Source: Candidatus Zixiibacteriota bacterium (lineage in GTDB: Bacteria; Zixibacteria; MSB-5A5; GN15; FEB-12). Taken from it: a DNA stretch of 64,000 nt. Below, in pieces: positions 35,685-54,106 of this stretch. The position numbers were made by a program, and so were the translations under genes. Every line of letters starts with the position of its first letter. Position 1 is the stretch's first letter. The notes beneath the pieces were generated by a model. The model saw only the letters and a list, made by a program, of their open reading frames with translations. It ran no database searches and had not been told where the DNA came from. The stretch covers positions 218,501 to 282,500 of the forward strand of contig JAGNLV010000001.1 of the NCBI GenBank assembly GCA_017999435.1. The letters are read 5' to 3'.

Positions 35685-35936
35685 TTATTCTTTCTTGCCC
35701 GAGGGCGGCAAAATCGAGGTCTTCATGTCGGCCAGTTTCCGCCGGCCCGTCGCATCCTCGTGCAGCACCGTTTGAATTTTCGCGATCTCCCGCCGGATCT
35801 GCCGCAGCCGGAGCGGGTTGTCGAGCGCCTTGAGCGACCGCCGCATCCGCAGGTTGAACTGCTCGTCCAGAAGCTCGTTCTTCTTCTGCACCAGCTCGTC
35901 GCGCGTCATCTCCCGGAGCGAATGTACCTTCAACAC
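35685..35936 (-). CDS. rpmC: Ribosomal protein L29
   Basis: Large-subunit protein at the tunnel exit, 83 residues. The two-helix core is MTRDELVQKKNELLDEQFNL and LRQIRREIAKIQTVLHE. About 15 C-terminal residues (TSILPPSGKKE region) exceed the usual length of 60-70. Only 3 bases separate it from rplP. Confidence 0.95.
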   Translation of the reverse strand: MLKVHSLREMTRDELVQKKNELLDEQFNLRMRRSLKALDNPLRLRQIRREIAKIQTVLHEDATGRRKLADMKTSILPPSGKKE

Positions 35937-35939
35937 TGC

Positions 35940-36362
35940 TTACACTCCTTCCGTCTCGGAACGCGACACGAACTTCGTCTTCAAGGGCAGCTTGTTGGCG
36001 CCCAGGCGCAGGGCCTCCCGCGCCGAGGCCTCGGTTACCCCCTGGATCTCGAAGAGGATGCGTCCGGGCTTAATCACGGCCACCCAGTACTCCGGCGCCC
36101 CCTTCCCTTTCCCCATGCGCGTCTCGGCCGGCTTCTTGGTCACCGGCTTGTCCGGGAATATCCGGATCCAGATCTTTCCGCCGCGCTTGATCGAGCGGGT
36201 CATGGCGATACGGGCGGCCTCGATCTGGCGGTTGGTCAGCCAGCACGGCTCCATGGCCTTCAGGCCGTACTCGCCGAAACTGACTTCCGCCCCGCCCTTG
36301 GCTTTCCCCCGCATGCGGCCGCGCTGCTGCTTGCGAAACTTGACTTTGTTCGGCATTAACAT
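35940..36362 (-). CDS. rplP: Ribosomal protein L16
   Basis: Large-subunit protein at the A site, 140 residues. It has [60 protein letters not shown] and [20 protein letters not shown]. The ATG at 36362 is used; another ATG lies two codons in. Between rpsC and rpmC. Confidence 0.97.
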   Translation of the reverse strand: MLMPNKVKFRKQQRGRMRGKAKGGAEVSFGEYGLKAMEPCWLTNRQIEAARIAMTRSIKRGGKIWIRIFPDKPVTKKPAETRMGKGKGAPEYWVAVIKPGRILFEIQGVTEASAREALRLGANKLPLKTKFVSRSETEGV

Positions 36363-36391
36363 GGGACTCTACTCCACCTTCTCGCTCCGAC

Positions 36392-37288
36392 TCACTCGGG
36401 GGCTCCTGATTCACCGGCGCCGCCCTCCCGGCCGTCGGGGGCCGGCGGGCGCCCTTCGCCGCGCGGGCGGGCCGGACCTTCCGGCCGACGGCCCTTGGGC
36501 GGCGGGCCCTCGGGACCGGGGGCGCCAGCGCGCCGCACTTTGCCGCGCGGACGGGTCCGCTTGCGGCCGGCCTTGTCGCCCCGCGGACGGCGGGGACGGG
36601 TGTCGCTCGGCGCCTGCTCGTCGGCCCGCGCCTCTTCCTCGTGCTGTACGTACTTGCCCCGGTCGAGCACCTCCCCCTTGCAGATCCACACCTTCACCCC
36701 GATCGTCCCATAGGTCGTGTTCGCCGTCGAGGTGGCGTAGTCGATGTCCGCCCGCAGGGTGTGGAGCGGCACCCGGCCGTCCCGGTACTTCTCGGTGCGC
36801 GCGATCTCAGCGCCGCCGAGCCGGCCGCTGCACTGTATGCGGATGCCGTTCGCGCCCATCTTCATCGTCGCCGCGAGCGATTTCTTCATCGCCCGCCGGA
36901 ACGCCACCCGCCCCTCAAGCTGCCGGGCGATCGAATCGGCCACCAGCTGCGCGTTGAGCTCGGCTTTGCGGACCTCGACGATGTTCAGCATGATGTCCTT
37001 CTTGGTCAGCAGCTGCAGCTCGGCGCGGAGCTTGTCCACCTCGGCCCCCTTGCGGCCGATCACGATGCCCGGGCGCGAGGTGTGGATATCCACAGCCACT
37101 TTCTTGGGCGCCCGCGAAATCGTCACCCCCGCGATCCCCGCATTCTCGAGGCGCTTGTGGATATACCGCTTGATCTGCAAGTCCTCATGGACCAGGTCCG
37201 CGAAGTTCCGATCCGAGGCGAACCACCGGCTGTTCCACGTCCGCGTGATGCCGAGGCGCAGCCCGATCGGATGTGTCTTCTGTCCCAC
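36392..37288 (-). CDS. rpsC: Ribosomal protein S3 with long Arg/Pro/Gly-rich tail
   Basis: Small-subunit protein forming the mRNA entry channel, 298 residues. The core is ordinary: [20 protein letters not shown], a KH domain with [20 protein letters not shown], and the C-terminal domain [20 protein letters not shown] and [20 protein letters not shown]. From about residue 216 an 80-residue low-complexity tail rich in Arg, Pro, Gly and Glu replaces the short tail seen in most bacteria. The frame is intact and rplP follows normally, so the tail is probably real. Confidence 0.97.
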   Translation of the reverse strand: MGQKTHPIGLRLGITRTWNSRWFASDRNFADLVHEDLQIKRYIHKRLENAGIAGVTISRAPKKVAVDIHTSRPGIVIGRKGAEVDKLRAELQLLTKKDIMLNIVEVRKAELNAQLVADSIARQLEGRVAFRRAMKKSLAATMKMGANGIRIQCSGRLGGAEIARTEKYRDGRVPLHTLRADIDYATSTANTTYGTIGVKVWICKGEVLDRGKYVQHEEEARADEQAPSDTRPRRPRGDKAGRKRTRPRGKVRRAGAPGPEGPPPKGRRPEGPARPRGEGRPPAPDGREGGAGESGAPE

Positions 37289-37310
37289 GTCTACTCCCTA
37301 TCTCGACAGT

Positions 37311-37898
37311 CTACTTTTCTTCCGACTTCCCGCCGGCCTTGGCCGCCGGTTTCTTGGCCGTTTTCTTCTTGGCCGCCGGCTTCTTCGCAGCCGTCTTCTT
37401 CGCGGCCGTCTTGGCCGCCGCCTTCTTCTTGGCAGCCGCGGTCTTCTTCTTGGCCGGCGCGGCCGTCCCGGCCGCCGCCGTCTCGGCCGTTTCCCCTGCG
37501 GCCGCCTTCTTGGTCCGGCCTTTGGCCGCCTGCCGCCGCGCCTCGAGATCGACGTTCGCCTCCACCCGGATCGTCAGGTGGCAGTGCCGCTTGCGCACGC
37601 GGAACACCCGGCCCATGGACTGGAACCGGATGCGCTTGTGCGTGGGCGCCTCGTCGACCTGCACCTCCTTGACCACGAGATCCTCGGGGTGCAGGTGGTC
37701 GGTCCCCTCGGTCGACAGGGCGTTGGCCACCGCCGACTTGAGCGTCTTGGCCATGTGGAAGGCCGCGATCTTGGGCGTGAAATTCAGGATCCCCAGCGCC
37801 TTCTCCACGGGCTGCCCTTTGACGAGGTCGGCCACCTGGCGCATCTTGCGAGCCGGGATGCTGACGTATTTCAACCGGGCCGTCGCCTGAACGAGCAT
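37311..37898 (-). CDS. rplV: Ribosomal protein L22 with Lys/Ala-rich tail
   Basis: Large-subunit protein lining the exit tunnel, 195 residues. The core (1-120) has YVSIPARKMRQVADLVKGQP, SAVANALSTEGTDHLHPEDL and the tunnel hairpin KRIRFQSMGRVFRVRKRHCH. Residues 121-195 form a repetitive Lys/Ala tail (units such as AAKKTAAKKPAAKKK) like the tail of eukaryotic histone H1 or bacterial AlgP/HU-like proteins. The tail is coded by near-repeats of GCC and AAG. Confidence 0.97.
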   Translation of the reverse strand: MLVQATARLKYVSIPARKMRQVADLVKGQPVEKALGILNFTPKIAAFHMAKTLKSAVANALSTEGTDHLHPEDLVVKEVQVDEAPTHKRIRFQSMGRVFRVRKRHCHLTIRVEANVDLEARRQAAKGRTKKAAAGETAETAAAGTAAPAKKKTAAAKKKAAAKTAAKKTAAKKPAAKKKTAKKPAAKAGGKSEEK

Positions 37899-37907
37899 GG
37901 CTCCACC

Positions 37908-38198
37908 TTATCCTTTCACCTTCGACGACCGCTCGGCCAGCTTCCCGCCGTGGCCCCGGAACGTCCGCGTCGGCGCGAACTCGCCCAGCTTGTGCCCGAC
38001 CATGTTCTCGGTCACGTAGATGGGGATGAACTTGTTGCCGTTGTGCACGGCGAGCGTGTGGCCGACGAAATCGGGAAGGATGGTGGAACGGCGCGACCAG
38101 GTCTTGATCACCCGCTTCTCGCCGCTCCGGTTGAGCGCCTCCACCTTTTTCTGCAGGTGCTCGTCGACAAACGGTCCTTTTTTCAGTGAGCGAGGCAT
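37908..38198 (-). CDS. rpsS: Ribosomal protein S19
   Basis: Small-subunit head protein, 96 residues: [60 protein letters not shown] and [14 protein letters not shown]. Nine bases separate it from rplV. Confidence 0.98.
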   Translation of the reverse strand: MPRSLKKGPFVDEHLQKKVEALNRSGEKRVIKTWSRRSTILPDFVGHTLAVHNGNKFIPIYVTENMVGHKLGEFAPTRTFRGHGGKLAERSSKVKG

Positions 38199-38220
38199 CT
38201 ATCGTTCTCCCTACCTTGGC

Positions 38221-39051
38221 TTACACTTTCGAGCGCCGATCCTGGATCAGGTGATCCTTCGATTTGCGCTTGCTGCGGGTTTTGTACCCCTTGGTCGGCT
38301 TGCCCCAGGGCGTGCAGGGGTGCCGCCCGCCGGAACTCCGTCCCTCGCCCCCGCCCATCGGGTGGTCCACCGGGTTCATGGCCACGCCGCGCACGGAGGG
38401 CCGCCGGCCGCGCCAGCGCGACGCCCCCGCCTTGCCCCACACGACGTTTTTGTGGTCGACATTCGACACCTGGCCGATCGTCGCACAACACGTCACCGGC
38501 ACCGACCGCACCTCGCCCGAGGGCATCTTCAAAATCGCCTTGTTGCCGTCGCGCGCCACCAGCTGGGCAAACGAACCGGCCGACCGCACCATCTGGCCGC
38601 CCTTGCCGGGCCGCATCTCGACGTTGTGGACGTTGGTGCCGAGCGGCATCCGCTCCAGGGGGAGAGCATTCCCCACCCGGATGTCGGCCGCCGGACCCGA
38701 TTCCACCCGCATGTTCACCTCGAGCCCCTGGGGCGCGAGAATGTACCGCTTCTCGCCGTCGGCATAGTGCAGCAGCGCGATCCGGGCCGAACGGTTCGGA
38801 TCATACTCGATCGAGGCCACGCGCGCGGGAATATCGTGCTTGTTCCGCTTGAAGTCAATGACCCGGTAATGCCGCTTATGTCCGCCGCCCCGGCAGTAGG
38901 CGGTCACCCGCCCCTTGTTATTGCGCCCGCCGGACTTCCGCAGCGGCTCCAGCAGCGACTTCTCCGGCATCGTCGACGTCACTTCCTCGAACGTCGGCAC
39001 CGTGCGGAAGCGCTGCGACGGCGTGATCGGACGAAATTTCTTTACCGGCAT
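38221..39051 (-). CDS. rplB: Ribosomal protein L2
   Basis: Peptidyl-transferase-associated protein, 276 residues, usual length. Motifs: [60 protein letters not shown] and the C-terminal [20 protein letters not shown] with the functionally important His. Confidence 0.98.
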   Translation of the reverse strand: MPVKKFRPITPSQRFRTVPTFEEVTSTMPEKSLLEPLRKSGGRNNKGRVTAYCRGGGHKRHYRVIDFKRNKHDIPARVASIEYDPNRSARIALLHYADGEKRYILAPQGLEVNMRVESGPAADIRVGNALPLERMPLGTNVHNVEMRPGKGGQMVRSAGSFAQLVARDGNKAILKMPSGEVRSVPVTCCATIGQVSNVDHKNVVWGKAGASRWRGRRPSVRGVAMNPVDHPMGGGEGRSSGGRHPCTPWGKPTKGYKTRSKRKSKDHLIQDRRSKV

Positions 39052-39077
39052 AACGTGCTACCAACCTTGTCTTGTCG

Positions 39078-39371
39078 CTAAATATTCTCGAACATCGAAA
39101 TCGACTCGCCCTTCTTCAGGCGCACGATCGCTTTCTTCCACGTCGGGGTTTTCCCCTCGTACCGGCCCATGCGGCGGGTCTTTCCCGGCACGATGAGCGT
39201 GCGGACGTCGTCCACCTTCACCTTGAACGCCTTCTCCACCGCCGCCTTGATCACGTGCTTGTTCGCTTTCTTGTCGACCTCGAACACGTACTCGTTGTTG
39301 GCCTGGCGCAGACCCGTGGTCCGCTCCGTCTGGATGTGCAGCTTGATCACCTGCCGCGGATCCCGGCTCAT
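39078..39371 (-). CDS. rplW: Ribosomal protein L23
   Basis: Tunnel-exit protein and docking site for SRP and trigger factor, 97 residues. It starts at the ATG at 39371 (MSRDPRQVIKLHIQTERTTG), overlapping the rplD stop as ATGA; the longer frame upstream is antisense-like. NNEYVFEVDKKANKHVIKAA and GKTRRMGRYEGKTPTWKKAI are typical. Confidence 0.97.
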   Translation of the reverse strand: MSRDPRQVIKLHIQTERTTGLRQANNEYVFEVDKKANKHVIKAAVEKAFKVKVDDVRTLIVPGKTRRMGRYEGKTPTWKKAIVRLKKGESISMFENI

Positions 39372-39991
39372 GCGAACACCTCCGCCACTTTCTCCAGCCC
39401 GGCCTTCGTGAACACCAGGTAGTCCGCGTCGAGCACGTCGTACCCGTTGGCGAGCGCCGCCCGGCAGTATTTCACCGCCGGCAGGTTGCGGCAGGAGAGC
39501 ATGAAGTTGTCGTGCCGGCCCTCGTGGAGCACCAGGCACTTCTTTCCCGCAAGGTTCAGTTTGGCCATCAGGTCGGCCACCGCCTTGGTCTTGGGTTTCT
39601 CCAACTGCACCTGGTCGAGGACACGGATGCGCTCGAGCGCCGCCTTGTCCGAAAACACCGACTGCATCGCGAGCTTCTTCATCTGCTTCGGGAACCGCGA
39701 GCCGTAGGTCCGGGGCTGCGGCCCGAAGACCGTGCCGCCCCCCCGCCACAGAGGCGAGCGGATCGTGCCCGCACGCGCCCGGCCGGTCCCCTTCTGCCGC
39801 CACGGCTTCTTGCCGCCGCCGGAGACTTCCTTGCGCGTCTTCGTCAGAACCGTCCCCTGCCGCTGCCGCGCCAGGTAGTTCACCACGTACTGGTGCACCA
39901 CCGCCTCGTTCGGCTTGATCCCGAAGACCTCGGGGTTGAGTTCGACGGTGCCGACTTCCCGGCCTTCCTGATTGTAGACTTTCACGTTCAT
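39368..39991 (-). CDS. rplD: Ribosomal protein L4
   Basis: Exit-tunnel protein, 207 residues. I start at the ATG at 39991 (MNVKVYNQEGREVGTVELNP), which aligns with other L4 N-termini; a GTG at 40006 overlapping the rplC stop is the alternative. The tunnel loop is readable: KEVSGGGKKPWRQKGTGRAR and WRGGGTVFGPQPRTYGSRFP. L4 represses the S10 operon in Escherichia coli; no equivalent leader is visible. Confidence 0.97.
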   Translation of the reverse strand: MNVKVYNQEGREVGTVELNPEVFGIKPNEAVVHQYVVNYLARQRQGTVLTKTRKEVSGGGKKPWRQKGTGRARAGTIRSPLWRGGGTVFGPQPRTYGSRFPKQMKKLAMQSVFSDKAALERIRVLDQVQLEKPKTKAVADLMAKLNLAGKKCLVLHEGRHDNFMLSCRNLPAVKYCRAALANGYDVLDADYLVFTKAGLEKVAEVFA

Positions 39992-40002
39992 GTCCGTATC
40001 CG

Positions 40003-40632
40003 TCACTTACCGCGATTGGTCGTTCGAATCCGAAGCAGCGTGCCGCGATGACCCGGCACGGAGCCCCGCACTAACAGCAGATTTTCTTCGGGATAGACGC
40101 GTACGACGCGCAGGTTGAGCGCCGTGACTTTGTTCCGGCCCATGCGCCCCGCCATGCGCTGTCCCTTGAACACGCGCGAGGGGTAGGAGGAGGCGCCCAC
40201 CGAGCCCGGGGCCCGCCAGCGGTCCGACTGCCCGTGGGTCACGTTGGCGCCGTTGAAGTTGTGCAGGCGCATGGCGCCCTGGAATCCGAGTCCGCGCGAC
40301 ACGCCCGTCACGTCCACCCGGTCCCCCGGCTTGAACAGGTCGGCCTTCAACACCGCGCCCACGCTCAGCCCGGCCTCCGCGCACTGCACTTCCTGAAGGT
40401 AGCGCGTCGGGGCAATTCCGGCTTTCGCAAAATGCCCGGTCTCCGGCTTGTTCACCCGTTCCTTCTTCACCTCGTCAAAACCGACTTGGAGCGCCTCGTA
40501 GCCGTGGGTGGCGGCCGTCCGCACGGCCACGACCGGGCACGGCCCGGCCTGGATCACCGTCACCGGCACCGACTCGCCCGACGGCTCGAACACGCGGGTC
40601 ATTCCGATCTTCTTGCCCAGTATCTCTCTCAT
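40003..40632 (-). CDS. rplC: Ribosomal protein L3
   Basis: Large-subunit assembly protein reaching the peptidyl-transferase centre, 209 residues. MREILGKKIGMTRVFEPSGE, GVSRGLGFQGAMRLHNFNGA, and NVTHGQSDRWRAPGSVGASS with YPSRVFKGQRMAGRMGRNKV are conserved. Between rpsJ and rplD. Confidence 0.98.
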   Translation of the reverse strand: MREILGKKIGMTRVFEPSGESVPVTVIQAGPCPVVAVRTAATHGYEALQVGFDEVKKERVNKPETGHFAKAGIAPTRYLQEVQCAEAGLSVGAVLKADLFKPGDRVDVTGVSRGLGFQGAMRLHNFNGANVTHGQSDRWRAPGSVGASSYPSRVFKGQRMAGRMGRNKVTALNLRVVRVYPEENLLLVRGSVPGHRGTLLRIRTTNRGK

Positions 40633-40649
40633 TGCCGTCAGCCTTCCCG

Positions 40650-40958
40650 TCAGGTTTTGATCTCCACGTCGACACCCGCCGGCAGGTCAAGCTTCATCAG
40701 CGCGTCCACCGTCTGCGGCGTGGACTCATAGATGTCGATGAGCCGCTTGTGGACACGCGTTTCGAACTGCTCGCGCGATTTCTTGTCGACATGCGGGGAC
40801 CGCAGGACCGTGTAGACAGTCCGCTTCGTCGGCAGCGGCACCGGGCCGACAATCCGCGCCCCGGTGCGGAGCACCGTCTGCGCGATCTCTTTCGTCGACC
40901 GGTCCAGGGCGTAGTGGTCGTACGCTTTCAGCCGTATCCGTATTTTCTGCACGTTCAT
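40650..40958 (-). CDS. rpsJ: Ribosomal protein S10
   Basis: Small-subunit protein that also binds NusB in antitermination, 102 residues. [40 protein letters not shown] and [20 protein letters not shown] are typical. It follows tuf by 15 bases; so the str and S10 operons are joined here. Confidence 0.98.
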   Translation of the reverse strand: MNVQKIRIRLKAYDHYALDRSTKEIAQTVLRTGARIVGPVPLPTKRTVYTVLRSPHVDKKSREQFETRVHKRLIDIYESTPQTVDALMKLDLPAGVDVEIKT

Positions 40959-40973
40959 ATTCGCTTCAACCTG

Positions 40974-42182
<1,209 letters not shown>

Positions 42183-42200
42183 AACTCCGGCTCGCCTCCG

Positions 42201-44270
42201 CTAATACTTCACTTTTTCCAACATCTTTTTCGATACGTCGGCGGGCACCGGCTGGTACCGGGCAAACTGCATGGTGAACACCGCCCGTCCCTGCGAAATG
42301 TTGCGCAGGGTGTTGACGTACCCGAACATCTCCGAGAGCGGGACGCTCGCGGCGATCACCGTCGCGTCCTCGCGCGGGACCATGCCGTTGATCTTGCCGC
42401 GCCGGGAGTTGAGGTCGCCGACGACGGCGCCCGTGTAGACCTCCGGCGCCACCACTTCGACATCCATGATCGGTTCCAGCAGCACCGCCTCCGCCCGGCG
42501 GGCGGCGTTCTGGAAAGCCATCGATCCGGCCACCCGGAAAGCCATCTCGTTGGAGTCCACCTCGTGGTAGCTCCCGTCGTACAGCTCGACATGGATGCCC
42601 GTCATCGGGTATCCGGCCAGCACGCCGTTTTCCATCGCCTCGCGCACGCCGCGCTCGACCGAGGGAATATACTCGCGGGGAATCACGCCGCCTACCAGTT
42701 TATTCTGAAAGCGGAACGGCTCCCCGCCGTCGCTCGGACGCATGCGGATCCAGACGTGTCCGTACTGCCCCTTCCCGCCCGTCTGCCGGATGAACCGGCC
42801 CTCGGCCTCCACCTCGCGCGTAATGGTCTCCTTGAAGGCCACCGAGGGGCGTCCCACCGAGGCTCCCACGCCGAACTCGCGCATCAGGCGATCCACCAGA
42901 ATCTCCAGATGCAGCTCCCCCATCCCCGAGATGATCGTCTGGGCGGTGTCCTCGTCCTGCTTGACCTTGAACGTCGGATCTTCTTCCGCCAGCTTGATCA
43001 GGGCGTTGGTGAGCTTGTCCTGGTCGGCCTGCGTCTTAGGCTCGATCGACACCGACACCACCGGCTCCGGGAACGACATGCGCTCCAGGATTATCGGGTG
43101 CTTCTGGTCGCACAGCGTGTCGCCGGTAGTCGTCTTGCGCATCCCGATCACCGCCGCAATATCCCCCGCTTCGGCCTCCGTGATATCTTCCCGCTTGTTT
43201 GCGTGCATCCGCAGAATGCGCGCGATCCGCTCCTTGATCCCGGCCGAGGGATTCAGCAGGTAGGAGCCGGCCCGCACCTTCCCGGAGTACACGCGCAGGT
43301 AGGTGAGCCGCCCGACGTAGGGGTCGGTGACGACCTTGAACGCCAGCGCCGCGGTCGGCTCGTCCGGGCTCGGCTTGCGCGTGATCACCTTGTCCGGATG
43401 GTCGACGTCGTGCCCCTGCACAGGCGGCATGTCGAGCGGCGAGGGGAGGAAATCGATGATACAATCGAGCAGCTTCTGAATGCCCTTGTTCTTGAACGAC
43501 GACCCGCACAGCACCGGCACCATGTGGTTCTCGATAGTCGCCCGCCGCACCGCCGCCATTACCTTGGCCGGGTCGAGCGGCTGGTCGCGGAGAAACTGCT
43601 CCAGGAGCTGGTCGTCGTACTCGGCCACCGCCTCCAAGAGCCGCTCCCGGTACTCCCTGGCCGCGGGGAGCATGTCCGGCGGCACATCGAGATCGTCAAA
43701 GGTCGTGCCGAACGAGTCTTCGTGAAACACCCGGAAGCGCATGGAGAGGAGGTCGACGATTCCGGCGAACATCGGTCCCTCGCCGGCCGGGATGGTCACC
43801 GGGATACACCGGGTGGCGAACCGTTCGTTCATCATCTGGAGGGTGCGTTCGAAGTTGGCGCCGGTCCGGTCCATCTTATTAATGTAGGCGATGCGCGGCA
43901 CGCTATACTTATCTGCTTGTCGCCAAACGGTTTCCGACTGCGGCTCGACTCCTCCGACAGCGCAGAACAGGGCCACCGCCCCGTCCAGCACCCGCAGCGA
44001 CCGTTCCACTTCAACCGTAAAATCCACATGTCCCGGTGTGTCGATGATATTGATGACATGGCCTTTCCACCCGCAGGTGGTGGCGGCCGACATAATGGTG
44101 ATGCCGCGCTCCTTTTCCTGCTCCATGAAATCCATGGTCGCCGCGCCCTCGTCCACCTCGCCCATCCGATGCACCTTCCCGGTGTAGAACAGGATGCGCT
44201 CCGTGGTCGTGGTTTTGCCCGCGTCGATGTGGGCCATGATTCCTATATTTCGAACTCTCGCCAGGTCCAT
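42201..44270 (-). CDS. fusA: Elongation factor G
   Basis: Ribosomal translocase GTPase, 689 residues with the five expected domains. The P-loop is [15 protein letters not shown], then [32 protein letters not shown] and [10 protein letters not shown]. The C-terminal domain has [20 protein letters not shown] and [20 protein letters not shown]. Codon use matches the surrounding genes, unlike tuf. Separated from rpsG by 219 bases. Confidence 0.98.
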   Translation of the reverse strand: MDLARVRNIGIMAHIDAGKTTTTERILFYTGKVHRMGEVDEGAATMDFMEQEKERGITIMSAATTCGWKGHVINIIDTPGHVDFTVEVERSLRVLDGAVALFCAVGGVEPQSETVWRQADKYSVPRIAYINKMDRTGANFERTLQMMNERFATRCIPVTIPAGEGPMFAGIVDLLSMRFRVFHEDSFGTTFDDLDVPPDMLPAAREYRERLLEAVAEYDDQLLEQFLRDQPLDPAKVMAAVRRATIENHMVPVLCGSSFKNKGIQKLLDCIIDFLPSPLDMPPVQGHDVDHPDKVITRKPSPDEPTAALAFKVVTDPYVGRLTYLRVYSGKVRAGSYLLNPSAGIKERIARILRMHANKREDITEAEAGDIAAVIGMRKTTTGDTLCDQKHPIILERMSFPEPVVSVSIEPKTQADQDKLTNALIKLAEEDPTFKVKQDEDTAQTIISGMGELHLEILVDRLMREFGVGASVGRPSVAFKETITREVEAEGRFIRQTGGKGQYGHVWIRMRPSDGGEPFRFQNKLVGGVIPREYIPSVERGVREAMENGVLAGYPMTGIHVELYDGSYHEVDSNEMAFRVAGSMAFQNAARRAEAVLLEPIMDVEVVAPEVYTGAVVGDLNSRRGKINGMVPREDATVIAASVPLSEMFGYVNTLRNISQGRAVFTMQFARYQPVPADVSKKMLEKVKY

Positions 44271-44287
44271 GTCATTCGCACTTTAGA

Positions 44288-44337
44288 CAAAAAAAATCCC
44301 TGACTCACGGCTGTCTCATTCGCTTGGTTCATCAGGG
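44288..44337 (-). terminator. Possible attenuator upstream of fusA
   Basis: In the 219-base rpsG-fusA gap the minus strand has CCCTGAT, a loop of about 26 bases, GTCAGGG, then ATTTTTTTT, ending 17 bases before the fusA ATG. The T-run is strong but the stem is short and the loop long, so this is a weak candidate for partial termination. Confidence 0.35.
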
Positions 44338-44489
44338 GCGGTAGCCCTGGGCCGGGAGGCCGGCCGGGGCGAGCGGCTATGTTATGCCTGCGTCAGTACC
44401 GCCACATCATTGTTCGCGTCAAAATTCCCGTTCCCTATTCAATGGACCCGGCAACAGGCCCAAGTAAAACAACCAGCCCGGCGACGCTT

Positions 44490-44960
44490 CTACCACCGGA
44501 AGTGAGCGAAGGCCTTGTTGGCCTCGGCCATCTTGTGCGTATCCTCCTTCTTCTTGATGGCGGCGCCCTCATTATTCGCCGCGGCCAGGAACTCGGCCGC
44601 CAGCTTCTCCGCCATCGTATGCCCGCCGCGCGCGCGCGCATACGAAATGAGCCAGCGGATCGCCAGCGCCGTCCGACGCTCCGGCCGCACTTCAACCGGC
44701 ACCTGGTAGGTCGCGCCGCCCACGCGCCGCGACCGGACTTCCAGAACCGGCTTCACGTTGTTCAGCGCCTTGCGGAAGACTTCCAGTCCGCTCTCCCCGG
44801 ACTTCTTCTCGGCCTGGCCGACGGCGTCGTAGAACAGCCGCTGCGCCGTGGACCGCTTCCCGTCCTTCATCAGACAGGAGATGAACTGGGTGATCGTCTT
44901 CTCGCCGTATTTAAAATCGGGAACGACTGGTCGTCTCTCTGCACTCGTGCGTCTCGACAT
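44490..44960 (-). CDS. rpsG: Ribosomal protein S7
   Basis: 16S assembly protein of the small-subunit head, 156 residues. [16 protein letters not shown]-like start ([20 protein letters not shown]), LKNGKR-type region [20 protein letters not shown], and [20 protein letters not shown] and [20 protein letters not shown] are conserved. It follows rpsL by 14 bases. Confidence 0.98.
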   Translation of the reverse strand: MSRRTSAERRPVVPDFKYGEKTITQFISCLMKDGKRSTAQRLFYDAVGQAEKKSGESGLEVFRKALNNVKPVLEVRSRRVGGATYQVPVEVRPERRTALAIRWLISYARARGGHTMAEKLAAEFLAAANNEGAAIKKKEDTHKMAEANKAFAHFRW

Positions 44961-44974
44961 AAGCCCAACGAGTC

Positions 44975-45349
44975 CTACTGCTTCGGTTTCTTTGCCCCGT
45001 ACTTGGAGCGGCCCTTGCGGCGGTCGTTCACGCCCGCCGTGTCCATCGTCCCGCGGATGATGTGGTAGCGCACCCCGGGAAGATCCTTGACACGACCGCC
45101 GCGTATCATCACGATTGAGTGTTCCTGAAGGTTGTGGCCTTCGCCAGGTATGTATGCCGTCACTTCAATTTGGTTCGTCAACCGCACGCGGGCAACCTTC
45201 CGCAGCGCCGAGTTCGGCTTCTTGGGCGTCGATGTATACACGCGCGTGCACACGCCGCGCTTCTGCGGACACGAATTGAGCGCGGGCGTCTTGGTCTTCT
45301 CGATCACCCGCCGGCGACCCTTACGAACAAGCTGGTTGATAGTCGGCAA
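44975..45349 (-). CDS. rpsL: Ribosomal protein S12
   Basis: Decoding-centre protein, 124 residues. [40 protein letters not shown] and [19 protein letters not shown] are conserved; both lysines altered in streptomycin-resistant mutants elsewhere (in PKKPNS and RVKDLP) are wild type. First gene of the str group, with its own promoter at 45395. Confidence 0.98.
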   Translation of the reverse strand: MPTINQLVRKGRRRVIEKTKTPALNSCPQKRGVCTRVYTSTPKKPNSALRKVARVRLTNQIEVTAYIPGEGHNLQEHSIVMIRGGRVKDLPGVRYHIIRGTMDTAGVNDRRKGRSKYGAKKPKQ

Positions 45350-45394
45350 AATCTCTCCTGTTACACAGAATCGTCCAAAAAATCACAGACCGCT

Positions 45395-45418
45395 AATGTA
45401 AGCTTTCCACCCGGCCTG

Positions 45419-45422
<4 letters not shown>
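45395..45422 (-). promoter_or_regulatory. Sigma-70 promoter of the str group (rpsL)
   Basis: Minus-strand -35 TTGACA (45417-45422), 16-base spacer, and -10 TACATT (45395-45400). The -35 overlaps the rpoC stop codon. Transcription would start near 45388, about 40 bases before the rpsL ATG, so rpsL-rpsG-fusA-tuf and the S10 genes can be read apart from rpoBC. Confidence 0.65.
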
Positions 45423-49543
<4,121 letters not shown>

Positions 49544-49611
49544 GGCTCACTCCTGTATTCTCCTGTTCGACGTCCATCGAACCGAACTCACGACCTCGCG
49601 GACCCGCCGCC

Positions 49612-53385
<3,774 letters not shown>

Positions 53386-53609
53386 ACCACTACCCTCCTA
53401 TGGCCAACGGCGAAAACCCTCACAGGCAGACGACTCCATGTGGGGTCAGTTGGCGACGATTCAATTGTACGCTCGCGGTGATCCTGTCATCTAGTCTTAC
53501 TTATCTCCCGGCCGTCCGGTCGCGGGAGCACCTGCTGCAGTCAATCCACCAGCCGAATTCGAAAAAAATGGGATCGCTAAGACCTCACGCTGACGGTATG
53601 GTGTGGTAA

Positions 53610-53639
53610 CCCGCCGGGACCCGGTTTGTTCCCGGCGGG
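53610..53639 (-). promoter_or_regulatory. Hairpin in the rplL-rpoB interval
   Basis: A perfect 10-bp stem (CCCGCCGGGA with TCCCGGCGGG, 10-base loop) lies 27 bases after the rplL stop within the 280-base gap before rpoB. On the minus strand no T-run follows, so a full terminator is unlikely. Other bacteria have an attenuator and RNase III site at the same place, which sets the lower rpoBC to rplL ratio. Confidence 0.6.
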
Positions 53640-53665
53640 CGTTTCTTTTCCGACGCCCCCGGGGG

Positions 53666-54055
53666 CTACTTGATGTCGACCTGGGCGCCGACTTCCTCGA
53701 GCTTCTCCTTGGCCTTCATCGCCTCGTCCTTCGACAAGCCTTCCTTCACTTTCGCCGGGGCTCCTTCGACGAGGTCTTTGGCCTCTTTCAGGCCCAGCGA
53801 CGTGAGTTCGCGCACGACCTTGATGACCTGGATCTTCTTGTCGCCGACCGCCGTGAGCACGACGTCGAATTCGGTCTGCTCTTCGGCCACGGCCGCGGTC
53901 CCGCCGCCGCCGGCCATCATCCCCGGCATCATCGCCATCGGGGCCGCCGCCGTCACGCCAAACTTATCCTGAATGGCCTTGGACAGATCCGCCAGGTCCA
54001 TCGCAGTCAGTCCGGCAATCTTGTCGACAATCTCTTCAATTGCAGGGTTAGCCAC
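53666..54055 (-). CDS. rplL: Ribosomal protein L7/L12
   Basis: Stalk protein that recruits translation GTPases, 129 residues. The N-terminal dimer domain is followed by an Ala/Gly/Met-rich hinge (about 39-52) and the C-terminal domain with [20 protein letters not shown] and [20 protein letters not shown]. Codon use here is mixed, in contrast to tuf. Confidence 0.98.
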   Translation of the reverse strand: MANPAIEEIVDKIAGLTAMDLADLSKAIQDKFGVTAAAPMAMMPGMMAGGGGTAAVAEEQTEFDVVLTAVGDKKIQVIKVVRELTSLGLKEAKDLVEGAPAKVKEGLSKDEAMKAKEKLEEVGAQVDIK

Positions 54056-54106
54056 GGTTCGTACCTCTTCCGTTGAATGTAAAGTTACACCTTTCGTATT
54101 GCCTCG

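Noticed and set aside
37314-37538. A tandem-repeat or CRISPR-like array in the rplV region
   Set aside because: The near-repeats are GCC/AAG codons for the Lys/Ala tail in frame with rplV, with no constant repeat-spacer pattern.
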